From: Verrucomicrobiota bacterium
GTDB lineage: Bacteria; Verrucomicrobiota; Verrucomicrobiia; Palsa-1439
Assembly: GCA_003152315.1 (NCBI GenBank)
Contig: PLZV01000018.1
Location: forward strand, 37,206 to 101,205
Reading direction: 5' to 3'
DNA: 64,000 bases
In this document: one piece after another, positions 18,988 to 29,100 of the stretch
How positions within the stretch are numbered: position 1 is the first letter of the stretch
Layout: each line of letters opens with the position of its first letter
Notes under the pieces: generated by a model
What the model was told of the DNA's origin: nothing
Databases searched by the model: none
The model's input: only the letters and a program-made list of their open reading frames with translations
Position numbers and translations under genes: made by a program

Positions 18988-19109
18988 AAGGAATAAGTCA
19001 TAAGTGCTTGATAGTCCCCCACTTAGGGTCCTTCCGTAAGTCGTTGTGGCTGAACGGTCTAACGACGAGGGTATACACCCCATCATACTTACGCTGTGAC
19101 ATTTTATGA
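18984..19109 (+). CDS. Small coupled ORF, 41 residues
   Basis: ATG 18984 overlaps the preceding stop and its own TGA (19107-19109) overlaps the next ATG at 19106. The product starts MKGISHKCLIVPHLGSFRKS. No family is recognised. The double ATGA overlap is the main evidence that it is translated. Confidence 0.45.
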   Translation: MKGISHKCLIVPHLGSFRKSLWLNGLTTRVYTPSYLRCDIL

Positions 19110-19885
19110 ATGAGATTCTTTTTCAAATCCTCGGTCGCACTGACGCCATTTTCCACCCGCGCTGCGGATTTGCGGGCGACCAAGAAAGCGTGGTCTGGGA
19201 GCGCCGGCACTTTTACACCGAGTGCGGCCTTCGCTGGGTATCCCATGGAGATCACGCCGCGTTGCGAAAAGCCTCGGAACGTTGCCTCAAAACCTTGGAA
19301 GGCGACGGGCTGATCGAAAGCTACCGAGCGGGCGGCAGGATCACGCATGTCCGATTAACAAATTCTGGCGACCAACGGGCGCGGGCTGAGTGTGGTCTGC
19401 CCGGCTTGTCTGGTGCTGTGAAGTTGTTCCAGAAAATTCAGCGGCTTATCGACTCCGGCGACGTTGTTGAAGACCGGTACGTTGCAGAAACTGGTCTTGG
19501 AAATTTCGTTTACGACAACGGCGGGGAATTGGGCGGGAACTGGCAAGGCCACCGTTCAAAACTTGCCCGAAGGTTAATGCCGCTCTTGTCGCGAGGACTC
19601 GTGGACTCGAATTGCTGCGATGCGAGAATCTTTTACACCCTGACGGAATCCGGTAGGCGTGCTATCGAGAAACCACCCGCACCTCTTTCGAACCTTCCGA
19701 AATGCGACCCCACCGCTGCGGACATTTGGGCTGAAGCGTGGGTTGAAGAATTTGAAGACATGCAGACCGCTGCGAAAACTTTGAAAAGCAACATCGGGAT
19801 TTTCCCTGAAATTTTAGATGTCCGAACCCGAAACGAGATCACCGCCGCACCAGCGGCAGAACACCAAGGAGTAGAAGCGAAATGA
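19106..19885 (+). CDS. Element protein with two winged-helix-like units
   Basis: 259 residues, unrecognised family. Two segments have the pattern of a winged helix: about 50-90 (ALRKASERCLKTLEGDGLIESYRAGGRITHVRLTNSG) in shortened form KTLEGDGLIE...ITHVRLT, and about 145-185 (KLARRLMPLLSRGLVD...IFYTLTESGRRA). Both end in the 'hhTxxG' wing seen in transcriptional regulators. A role in control of the element or in replication initiation is possible. ATGA overlaps occur at both ends. Confidence 0.7.
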   Translation: MNEILFQILGRTDAIFHPRCGFAGDQESVVWERRHFYTECGLRWVSHGDHAALRKASERCLKTLEGDGLIESYRAGGRITHVRLTNSGDQRARAECGLPGLSGAVKLFQKIQRLIDSGDVVEDRYVAETGLGNFVYDNGGELGGNWQGHRSKLARRLMPLLSRGLVDSNCCDARIFYTLTESGRRAIEKPPAPLSNLPKCDPTAADIWAEAWVEEFEDMQTAAKTLKSNIGIFPEILDVRTRNEITAAPAAEHQGVEAK

Positions 19886-20175
19886 CTATGCAAATCTGGA
19901 CGAACCCCGCGACCGCAACGACGTGCGGCGCTTGCAAGACGGCAATGACCGTCAAGTTGAACGAAGTCTATTTGTACCGCGACGGCGCACCTGTCCACGA
20001 TCACCACGCGACCCCTGAAGATCAAAAACAATTGAAGGCTGAGAGGGCGACACGCCAGGGCAACAGCGCCGAGCATCAAAAAGCGTCGCGCAAACGGGCA
20101 CTGGCGACGGCAATGACCGCCGCGCAATGGGTTTGCGCGGCAAAAGAAGCCAGCCGGGAGAGACATCATGGTTGA
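19882..20175 (+). CDS. Small element protein, 97 residues
   Basis: ATG 19882 overlaps the upstream stop (ATGA); AAGGAG lies at 19866-19871. A CxxC (TTCGACKTAM, about residue 15) near the N-terminus could bind zinc only with partners, for example the HDHH histidines at about 39. The rest is a charged, alanine-rich helix. No family recognised. Confidence 0.6.
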   Translation: MTMQIWTNPATATTCGACKTAMTVKLNEVYLYRDGAPVHDHHATPEDQKQLKAERATRQGNSAEHQKASRKRALATAMTAAQWVCAAKEASRERHHG

Positions 20176-20428
20176 GCCAATTCTCCATGGCACGTTCGCA
20201 AAGCAAACCACTCATTCTACTTGCCCGAAGTGTGGCAATGGGTTCACCGTGCCGGACATGGGCGCTTGCATCCTTGACGAGCAGAAACGCCCGGTGTGTC
20301 CCAAGTGCACCGGCGAACGTGGGCGCAAATTGATCGCGAAGATGGATTTTGCGCAACAGGACGACGCAACTTGCACAATGCTTTTACATCCTCACCGCCA
20401 AAACCAAAACCGCAGATCGACCAGCTAA
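20168..20428 (+). CDS. Small zinc-ribbon protein, 86 residues
   Basis: Overlaps the previous gene by 8 bp; ribosome site GGGAGAG. Two CPKC knuckles (STCPKCGNGF about residue 18 and PVCPKCTGERG about 42) make a four-cysteine zinc ribbon of the kind found in small DNA- or RNA-binding phage and plasmid proteins. The tail after residue 60 is disordered-looking. Confidence 0.65.
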   Translation: MVEPILHGTFAKQTTHSTCPKCGNGFTVPDMGACILDEQKRPVCPKCTGERGRKLIAKMDFAQQDDATCTMLLHPHRQNQNRRSTS

Positions 20429-20437
20429 GGAGACATC

Positions 20438-20956
20438 ATGCAGACACCGAAAGAAATCGTAAGAACACAATTCCCAGATAGCGAACAAGTCCGCGCTGAC
20501 CAAAAGCAGGCCGAGCACGACCGTCAATGGAATATCACTAGAGAATACAACCGCTACTGCCTTGAATTTGACCGCAAATTTATGACACCCCGGCAGCAAC
20601 GGCAAAACGAGTTGGGTTCTGAAGAAGGAACCGCCCGGCAAGAATTGGCTAGGGCATCCAGAAGCGTGGAAAACTTCCTGAATAGCCAAAAGTCCACTTT
20701 GGAACGGGCCGCAGGCAACGACTACAGCGACCTTATCGAAGAAGGCAAGACCGACTTCGCGGCAGGAAACGCACTTCGCGCACAAGCGGTGGAAGCCTAC
20801 CAGAAACAATATCCGCGACTGACTGTCGTGTATGAAGACGCCAAGACCGCACACGCACAAGCCATGAAGAAGCGCGACGACTGGCTACGGCAAAACAGGC
20901 CGATGTTTCCGCCGCTTTTCAGTTTGTCTATAGACTGGAAAAATATGCACGCATAA
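20438..20956 (+). CDS. Coiled-coil element protein, 172 residues
   Basis: AGGAGACATC precedes ATG 20438, nearly the same leader as the zinc-ribbon gene. The product is strongly charged and helical from about residue 12 to 150, probably a long coiled coil, and ends with a hydrophobic MFPPLFSLSIDW segment. No enzyme motif or family is recognised. Confidence 0.65.
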   Translation: MQTPKEIVRTQFPDSEQVRADQKQAEHDRQWNITREYNRYCLEFDRKFMTPRQQRQNELGSEEGTARQELARASRSVENFLNSQKSTLERAAGNDYSDLIEEGKTDFAAGNALRAQAVEAYQKQYPRLTVVYEDAKTAHAQAMKKRDDWLRQNRPMFPPLFSLSIDWKNMHA

Positions 20957-21109
20957 CTTTTTGGCGCGTCGCGTGTCGGCTTATTCCTTAGCCGACAGCC
21001 GGGGAACGGCTCACGGCAGCGCGATGCGACCGGGCGCGGGCGGCTGTGGCAGCGGCTACGGAAAATTGGCCGGGCTGCCACGGCCCGTCGCTTGGCTTTC
21101 AGTGAGTAC

Positions 21110-21658
21110 ATGACAACAGAAGCAATCAAGATCATCTGCGACACCCGCGAGCCATGGCCGCATCCGTGGGCGCGTTGGTTGCCTTCCCATGTCCAGATTG
21201 AACGGGCCACACTCGAAACGGGCGACTTCGCTTTGGCTGGCCTACCAGACGGGGCGGTTGTCGAGCGCAAGACCGTTTCCGACTTTCACGGATGCGTTAC
21301 CAGCAACCGCGAAAGATTCGAGCGCGAGCTTGCCCGCAGCCGGTATGTCGGGCGATTCGTTGTCGTTGTCGAGGGCAGCTTGTTCGATTGCATAGACGGC
21401 AGTGGCGGACCGTCAGAGGCCAGCTTGATCGGCACAGTGGCAGCATGGAGCAGGAGATTTTGCCCTATCATCTTCGCGGGCGACGAAAGACACGCGGCAG
21501 TGTTGGCGTGGCGATACCTGGCTGGACAGATCACCGAGGGCCATCGCATCATCCGTGCGGCAGAGCGCGAAACCGCGGGTGTGGCTACGGCTGAGGGCCA
21601 TCTGGCCATTGCGAGCAAAAAGAACGTGCCTCTACCAGTGCATCGGGCTTGTTTTTGA
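21110..21658 (+). CDS. ERCC4-domain nuclease
   Basis: 182 residues. The XPF/ERCC4 catalytic motif is clear: CDTREPW (about residue 11), ETGDFALAGL (about 35), then VVERKTVSDFHGCVT with the ERKxxxD signature, and RERFERELAR. This family cleaves branched or 3'-flap DNA, so it could process replication or recombination intermediates of the element or attack competing DNA. I choose ATG 21110 over an in-frame TTG at 21092; neither has a strong ribosome site. The last 20 residues diverge from the family, so the end may be altered. Confidence 0.82.
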   Translation: MTTEAIKIICDTREPWPHPWARWLPSHVQIERATLETGDFALAGLPDGAVVERKTVSDFHGCVTSNRERFERELARSRYVGRFVVVVEGSLFDCIDGSGGPSEASLIGTVAAWSRRFCPIIFAGDERHAAVLAWRYLAGQITEGHRIIRAAERETAGVATAEGHLAIASKKNVPLPVHRACF

Positions 21659-22243
21659 CCAGACGGCAAACCACGTTCGCGGCTGGCTGCAATCCCCAGT
21701 GGTACACGTCGAGCAGATCGGCAGGCCCGAACGCATCGCCAGAATCCGAACGCACCAAGACGGGTATGCGATAATGGCTTGAAGGGTGTTCCGTGCTCAA
21801 CATCAACGATGGGCTGAGTTGTGTTTCCATGGCGGACATCATGCTCCTACCGTGAGGCGTTGGCAACTTCCAACGTGCCAGCTATCGCGGGCCGCTGAGA
21901 TCGTGCGTTCCTTGCCCTTGTAGCTTGACGATTCTGGCCTTGTGGCGACGTAGGAGGCTCTTTCCGCCAGTATCATCATGCGACCACGGCATCATCGACG
22001 CAGTGGCGGGCGTCCTAGAGACATAAAACAGGCAACGTAGCGGGCAATCTTCACACACCGCCCCCCTCTTCCCCTCTAAACATCCTCACTGGTTGTAACC
22101 CGAGTTGCAACCCGCCCTCAAAAAAAGAGCGTATTCAAGGAGAGATAAGCAGACCACTTGACCGACCTCTAAACCCTGTCCTGATTGCGTCAGCGGGGTG
22201 GAGTGGCGACAAGCGAACATGAGCGCAAAATCGACGTTTTGAC
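21659..22243. other. Right end of the element without a supported gene
   Basis: I see no convincing ORF. Short open stretches lack ribosome sites and family resemblance. The region holds the right arm motif (22091-22112) and runs into attR at 22244. It may carry cis-acting sites or remnants. Confidence 0.5.
22091..22112. promoter_or_regulatory. Right arm motif, candidate Int/Xis-binding site
   Basis: GGTTGTAAC-CCGA-GTTGCAACC, the near reverse-complement counterpart of the left motif at 14658-14680. It lies 131 bp inside attR. Confidence 0.45.
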
Positions 22244-22283
22244 TTTTAAGTCCGATGCGTCTGCCGTTCCGCCACCCGGGCAA
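22244..22283. other. attR: 40-bp direct repeat, right copy
   Basis: Identical to 14568-14607. Only the 5' half of tRNA-Leu is present, and the left neighbour sequence does not continue the tRNA, so this is an attachment remnant and not a second tRNA gene. Confidence 0.93.
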
Positions 22284-22321
22284 TATGCTCACTGTGCCTG
22301 ACTTACAGCGATCGGCTGCGC

Positions 22322-22702
22322 TTACGTAAAGTCCACTGTAGTCACTTTTGCAGTCACTTCAACGTCCAAAAGGCCAATCACCCGCCGCTTATGTTCGGAT
22401 GCAAGGAGCGCGTATCGCATGGTCATGCCGATGGTTTTGTGGCCAGTCAATTCTTGCACAGTGCGCACGTCCGCGCCAGCCATAATCAGCCGCAAGATGT
22501 AGGTGTGCCTCAGCAAGTGAACGATCCCGTCCTTGCCGAGCATGGCCGCGTCTTGAGCCCGCTCAAACGGCTCACCGAAACTCCGCTCGGTGTTGAATCT
22601 GTCGCCGCAACTTCGTCTTTGGCAGGTCAGTAGCAGGGGCGAGCAAACCTCAGACGGGAGCAATGCCCAGCCGAGCGACTCATCGGGAGTCCGCAACGGC
22701 AC
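22322..22702 (-). pseudogene. Tyrosine recombinase C-terminal remnant
   Basis: About the last 100 codons match an integrase catalytic domain: HLLRHTYILRLIMAGADVRTV, in which the H-x-x-R is seen, then TGHKTIGMTMRYALLASEHKRR containing the second His and the nucleophile Tyr. The N-terminal domains and the first catalytic Arg are absent; sequence before about 22618 shows no resemblance. It lies 39 bp beyond attR and reads towards it, marking an older element that used the same tRNA region. Confidence 0.8.
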
Positions 22703-23166
22703 CAGACTACGTCATACCCCGGCGTTGATATTGTCGGCGGTACCGCAGCAGCGTTTCCGTGGTCCTCACACCGGTGGTAACCAAGTTGAGTGGTTACCAC
22801 GAGCACGCGAAGTGTTCAGGTGTACTGGACATCATAATGTTCAACATGTAAGGCCCGGTGGACACTCGGCCCGCAGTATTCTCAACTTGGTCAGCATTCC
22901 GGAAGATACCTATTTGTTACGCAACTCCATAACCTGCATATCAGCTGCTACTTACACCGACGCAGCGCCATGGCCATGGAAAGCTTATTTTTACTGGCTT
23001 TTTTGGCATAGATGTCGCTATCCTGAGGGCGGCGAGGTGAGGTGTGCCGTTGACCTGTGGGTTGCGCATGGGCCGCGTCCAAACCTATTGCCATAGTACG
23101 TGTGTGTCCGTGTCGGCTACATCGTCGGTGAGAACGGTGGAACAGAACGATTACAGGTTGCTTTTT
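22703..23166. other. Non-coding stretch before the giant gene
   Basis: No gene supported. A perfect 10-bp hairpin, GTGGTAACCA-AGTTGAG-TGGTTACCAC, is at 22774-22800, perhaps left from the decayed element or a regulatory site. An in-frame extension of the giant gene to 23044 looks non-coding. Confidence 0.5.
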
Positions 23167-26100
23167 ATGAAAAAATCATGCTTCGCATTTCTATCCATGG
23201 CAGCGCTTGTTCTGCTCACCGCCAATTCCGCGCTGGCCACTGCCACCGTCACCGTTCAGGCCAATGGGACGATCTCCGCTGACTGCACTGGCGGGGTCTA
23301 CTCCAATCTGCCCGGCCCAGTACTCACGGAGGGAGCTACTGCGGACATTGGCGTTGGCACGATTATTTTGAATGTGGCTCCGGGGTTCGAGTTCAATCCA
23401 GCCGCTACGGTTAACGTCGTCACCTCGCGAACGGGCGCCGGTACCAGCCCCTTGCTCCAGTTGGCCTCGGAAACGGCCACGGTCACGTCCAGCAACATCA
23501 CCATTACCTCAGTGGCCCCGGACGGAGGTACCGCAAGGACGGTTCTGACTTGGTCGGGCATCCAAGCACGGCCCACCGCCGTGTCGCCGCTAGCGACGAG
23601 TAACATTGTGATGTCTACGTCCAGCACGATCGTCATTACCGGCATCGCCAAGGGAACAACGAATTTCGGCACGCTCCGCGAAGTTGCTGGTACAGCGGGC
23701 ACGAAACTGGGTTTCACGACGGCGCCAGCTGCGACGAACGTTGCCGGAGTCGCGATGGCCAACGTGGTAGTACAGGTCCAGGGTGCGGCTGGGAATAATG
23801 TTGCCTCCAACAACGTGGCGATTGCTGTGGCCTTGAATACGGGCTCCTTTGCCAGCGGCAGCACGAACGCCACGACCGGGGCCGGAGGGTCTGCCACGTT
23901 CAGCAATTTGGTCATCAATACGCAGGGGAGCTATACCCTGACCGCTTCCGCTCCTGCGACGGGTCTCTCCAACTCGCCCGCCGCTCCATTTGTGGTCGTG
24001 GCAGGTCCCCCGAGCACTTTCCAGTTCTTACAGGATGCGCCTTCGACAATCCTCGCCGGAACGACTTTCCCATCCGCGGTCACAGTCCAACTCATCGACG
24101 CGTTTGGCAACTTGATCAGCAATAAGACGGTAACGCTGAGCCTGCTTGGCGGCGGCACCCTCAGTGGCACGACATCGCAACCATCCGACGGAACGGGCGT
24201 GGCGACGTTTAGCGGTTTGAGTGTTGCCCAGGCCGGAACCAATAAGGCCCTCGTCGCGAGCATTAGCAGCCCATCGATGTCCATCACGGGGGCAACGTTC
24301 ACCGTGACGGCGGGATCAGCCACCAAACTGGGTTACACCACCGCGCCGGCTGCATCGACCCCTGCTGGCGTAACGATGGCCAGCATCGTGGTGCAGATTC
24401 AGGATGCGGCGGGCAACAGTATCGCATCCAACGGCGTGCCGATCACGGTGGCGTTGAACGCGGGCGCCTTTACCAGCGGTACCACCACGATCCTAACCGC
24501 GCCGGATGGCTCGGCCACCTTCAGCGATTTGCTCATCAACACGTCCGGTAACTACACCCTCACGGCGTCCTCCGCCGGGAACATTTTCACCGCGACACCC
24601 GCGGTTCCATTTACAATTGCCACGGCGACGCCCAGCGTCATCCAGATCACGCAAGATGCGCCCGCCGTGACCAGCGCCGGGGCGGTGTTCTCGCCGGCAG
24701 TGACGGTGCACGTAGCCGATTCGCTTGGCAACCCGGCCACCAATACACTGGTATCACTGAACCTTCTTGGCGGCGGGTCCCTCAGTGGAACGGTCGCACA
24801 TGTGACCGACATCACCGGTGTGGCCACGTTTAACAATTTGAGTATCAGTGTCGCCGGGACCAACTACGCTCTCGTTGCCAACTCCGTCAATTCCTTGTCC
24901 GTCACCGGTAACACTTTCACCGTGACCTCGGCCGCCGCCACCAAACTGGTCTACACGAGCGTTCCAGCCATTACCAATACTGCCGGCGGCACCTTGTCCG
25001 CCTTCACCGTGCAGACGCAGGATCAGTTCAACAACAATGTTCCGTCCAGCGGCGTGCCGATCACCATGAGCTTGGGTACCGGCACTTTCGCCAGCGGTAC
25101 CCCCTCAACCAACTCCGATGTAAATGGCTCGGCCACCTTCGGTGACCTGGTCATTACCAACGCCGGCAACAACACGCTGACGGCATCGTCGCCAGGGCTG
25201 GCTTCGGCGAACAAGTCGCTGGTCATTCTCCCGGCGCCGTTTACCATGACCTTCCAGCAGGATGCGCCTTCCGTCACCAATGCCGGGTCCGTGTTCACGC
25301 CCGCGGTTGCTGTGAGGATTGCCGATGTCTTCAACAACGTGCTCAGCAACCGGACGGTCACGCTGTCCCTCCTGAACGGCGGTACCCTAAACGGCACGCT
25401 ATCGCGCACGACAACCAACAACGGTGTGGCGACGTTCAACAACCTGAGCATCAATGTTGCCGGGACCAACTACGCTCTCCTCGCCTCTTCCACCAATTCC
25501 ATGTCCGTCACCGGCAATACGTTTACCGTGACCACGGCCCCCGCTTCCAAACTGATCTACACCGTTCTGCCGCCCGCCTCCGGCGTCGCCGGCGCGACGT
25601 TGACCGCGTTCACCGCCCAGGTTGCGGATCAATTCAACAACAGTGTCGCCACCAACGGCGTGCTGATCTCGATGGGTCTGACGAACGGCACCTTTGCCAG
25701 TGGGACTACTTCGAGCAACTCCGACGCGAATGGCTCGGCCTCCTTTAGCGACCTGGTCATTACCAACGCTGGCAACAATACCCTCATTGCATCGGCACCC
25801 GGCCTGACTTCGACCAACCGGTCCCTTGTTATTTCACCGGCGGACCTTACCCTCACACTCCAGCAGGATGCGCCTGCCGTGACCAACGCCGGGGCTACGT
25901 TCACGCCTGCGGTCGCCGTCAGACTCGCCGACCAGTATAACAACGTCGTCAGCAACCGGACCGTCACTCTGTCGCTGCTCAATGGTGGCGGCCCCCTCAA
26001 CGGCACGCTATCGCGGTCGACCACCAACAACGGCGTGGCGACATTCAATAACCTGTCGATCAATGTCCCAGGGACTAATTACGCCCTCGTTGCCGTCTCC

Positions 26101-29100
26101 ACAAATTCCTTGTCCGTCACCGGTCAAATCTTCACCGTGACCGTTGGCGCACCCTCGAAACTGATGTACACCACCCTGCCGCCTTCGACCGCCACAGCCG
26201 GTGGGACGTTGTCGACCTTCGTCGTGCAGGTTGAGGATCAGTTTAGCAACCTTATCTCGACCGGCGGCGTGTCGATTGCGCTCGCCTTGAACACCGGCTC
26301 CTTCGCCAGTGGTACGACTAATACCGTCACAGATCCGGATGGCTCATCGACCTTCTTCGATATAGTTATCAACACCGCCGGTACGTACACGATGACGGCG
26401 AATTCGCCGGGATTAACGTCTGCGGGTCGGGTGGTCACGGTGGCTCCGGCCACTGCCACCAGCCTTACGTTTGTCCAACAGCCGCCCGCCGCGACCAATG
26501 CCGGGGCGGTGTTCACACCCGCCGTGACGGTGAAAGCCACCGATCAATTTAACAACACGATCAGCAACTTGACGGTCACCGTCAGCCTTAATGGCACCGG
26601 CACCTTGAGCGGCACACTGTCGCGGACGACGTCCACCAGCGGCATCGCTACGTTCAACAACTTGAGCGTCAATCTGCCCGGCACCGGCGATTTCCTGACG
26701 GCCAGCACCACCAGCCCGGCCCTGTCGGTCAACAGCGCCAACTTCAACATCAATGTAGGTCCGCTTGATCACTATTTGGTCTCCGCCACAACGCCGCAAT
26801 CGCGCGGAACCCCGTTCACCGTTACCGTCACGGCGCAGGACGTGGCCAACAACACCGTCAACAATAGTTCCAACGTCGTCACCATGAGCGGCAGCACCGC
26901 CAATGTGCAGTTTGACGGCAACGGGAACAGCATCTTTGGCGAGACCGGCGACAACACACAGGTATTGTCGAACGGGACGTTCACCATCAGCACCGTCGAT
27001 AATAATCCCGAGACCGTTACCGTCACTGCCACAGACACGAACGCGAAGACAGGCTCGACGAACATTACCGTCAATGTTGCCGTCGGCGATTATCGCAGCG
27101 CCGCCACGGGCAATTGGAATACCGCGGCCACCTGGCAAATTTGGAATGGCACGGCGTGGGTCACGGCCAGCACCCCACCCGCAGGCGGAGCCGGCACCAA
27201 CATCACCATTCAAAGCACCCATACGGTGACAGACAATACGGCCGTGGGCCTGACTGGGACGCTCATTGCCCAGGGATCCCTGAGTTTCTCCGGCGGATCC
27301 ATCTCGGTCGGATCGGGCGGCCTGGTCCAGAACTTTGGAGCCATCAATGGCACGGCGACAACCCTGATCTTCAACTCGGGCGCCACGTACCAGCACGCCG
27401 AAAATGGCGGTACCATTCCGACGGCCGCCTATAATTCCAACTCTCTGTTACGGGTGACGGGCATTACCAGTACGATCACAAACTTGCCCAGCACTGGCCT
27501 GAACGGCAACGTGGAATGGAACTGCCCGAATCAGACGGCGGCCGCCGCGATCTTCCTTAGTTCGTCGACTACAATCGGCGGTAATTTCAACCTTGTGTCG
27601 ACCGGCAGTGGGTCGATCATCGGCGGAGGTACAGCTGCCCGTAACTTGAGTGTTGGCGGCAATATGAATGTTTTGGGCGGCACCTACAATGCAATCGGTG
27701 GGAACGGTAGTTCGGTGGGAAATGTGGCCGTAACTGTGGGGCAGAATCTAACAGTAAGCGGCGGCAGTTTTGCAATGGTCTTTGGACAAAGTAGTTTCTC
27801 CAGCGCTTCAGGAGCGTTGACCGTAGGCGGCAATCTCTCCGTGGGCGGCGGGACGCTGACGATTCTAACAGGCACCACGTCGAGTTCGAGCGGCATTTCT
27901 TCCATGACGGTCAGCGGAAATACCAGTATCGCTGGAGGATTGCTGAACCTCACGAGTGCCACCAGCGGAAACGCCAATGGAGTTACCGCCAATCTCAGGG
28001 GCAATTTGGCCATCAGTGGTGGCACGATCAGCCGCGGAGGCACCCTCCCGGCCACCGTTAACTTTGCCGGAACTGCTACACAGACTTACTCCAAGTCTGC
28101 AGGGACAATTAGTGGTGCAGTCAACTTTGCGATTCTCCAAGGTGCCACGGTTAATTTCGGCACGTCCTTCCTGGATGGCTCCAGTGGAACCTTCACGTTG
28201 AACTCGGGCGGAGCAATCGGCCTCGGCGACCCGGCGGGCATCACGACCAGTGGGGCGACGGGTAATATCCGTGTGTCTGGTACGCGCACCTACAGCACGG
28301 GCGGCGTATACATTTATAATGGCTCGGCCTCCCAGGGCACAGGCAACGGCTTGCCCGCGACGGCCAGCAGCCTGATCGTCTCCAACACGGGCGGCAGCGT
28401 CACACTGGGCGCCAATGTGAGTATCACCAGCAATCTGACTGTTTCTGCTGGGACATTTGATTTGGGGAGCTTCACTGCGAACCGTGCGACCAGTGGAGGT
28501 ACGCTCACGGTCGCGAATGGTGCGGCCTTGAATATTGGCGGGACGAATCCATTCCCATCCAATTATGTCACACTGAACCTCGGGGGAAATAGCACGGTCA
28601 ACTACGAGGGGTTGGCTCAAAACATGTCAGCGCTGGCCTATGGCGATCTCACGACCAGTGGCAGCGGCATCAAGACGCTTCTGGCGGGCCCGACGTCCAT
28701 TGCCGGGGACCTGAATATTGATGTCGGCACGACCTTCAACGCCGTCACCAACAGCTTCAGCCTGGCCGGCAACTTGACCAACAACGGCACCGCTTACGCC
28801 TTTAGCGGACCGCAGACCGTTACCTTCACCGGCTCCGGCACTCAGAATGTTTCCGGCGCGTCTTCGACGGCGTTTAACACGTTTGCGATTGGCAGCAACT
28901 CCGTGATCAATCTGGACAACAACAATAACGCCCTCGAGTTTACGATCGCGGGCCTGGATCAAGCCGGCGGCACGTGGGGTTCGACGGCCTCCGGTGCGGC
29001 CAACCCCGATGACGCCAATTTCCTGGGGAACGGAACATTGGACGTCACGCCACCGACGTTTGGCATTAGCTTCCTGCAGGATGCTCCCGCCGTGACCAAC

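Larger units (their letters stand above)
14568..22283. mobile_element. Integrative element in tRNA-Leu(UAA), 7.7 kb
   Basis: Bounded by a perfect 40-bp direct repeat (14568-14607 and 22244-22283). Gene order: tyrosine integrase, unknown 230-residue protein, small HTH/excisionase-like protein, AEP-like primase, RepA-like helicase, two tiny coupled ORFs, wHTH-like protein, three small proteins (one zinc-ribbon), ERCC4-type nuclease. Almost all genes are on the plus strand, and several overlap. No capsid, terminase, portal, relaxase or type IV secretion gene is seen. It therefore looks like a replicating integrative element or satellite that relies on a helper for transfer. Base composition appears more AT-rich than the flanks by eye. 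Confidence 0.88.

Noticed and set aside
22244-22283. Second tRNA-Leu gene
   Set aside because: Only the 5' half is present; the variable arm, T-arm and 3' acceptor are missing. It is the attR copy.
23044-23166. N-terminal extension of the giant protein by 41 residues
   Set aside because: The signal peptide starts at 23167. The extension has Cys-rich, unstructured sequence and is likely non-coding.
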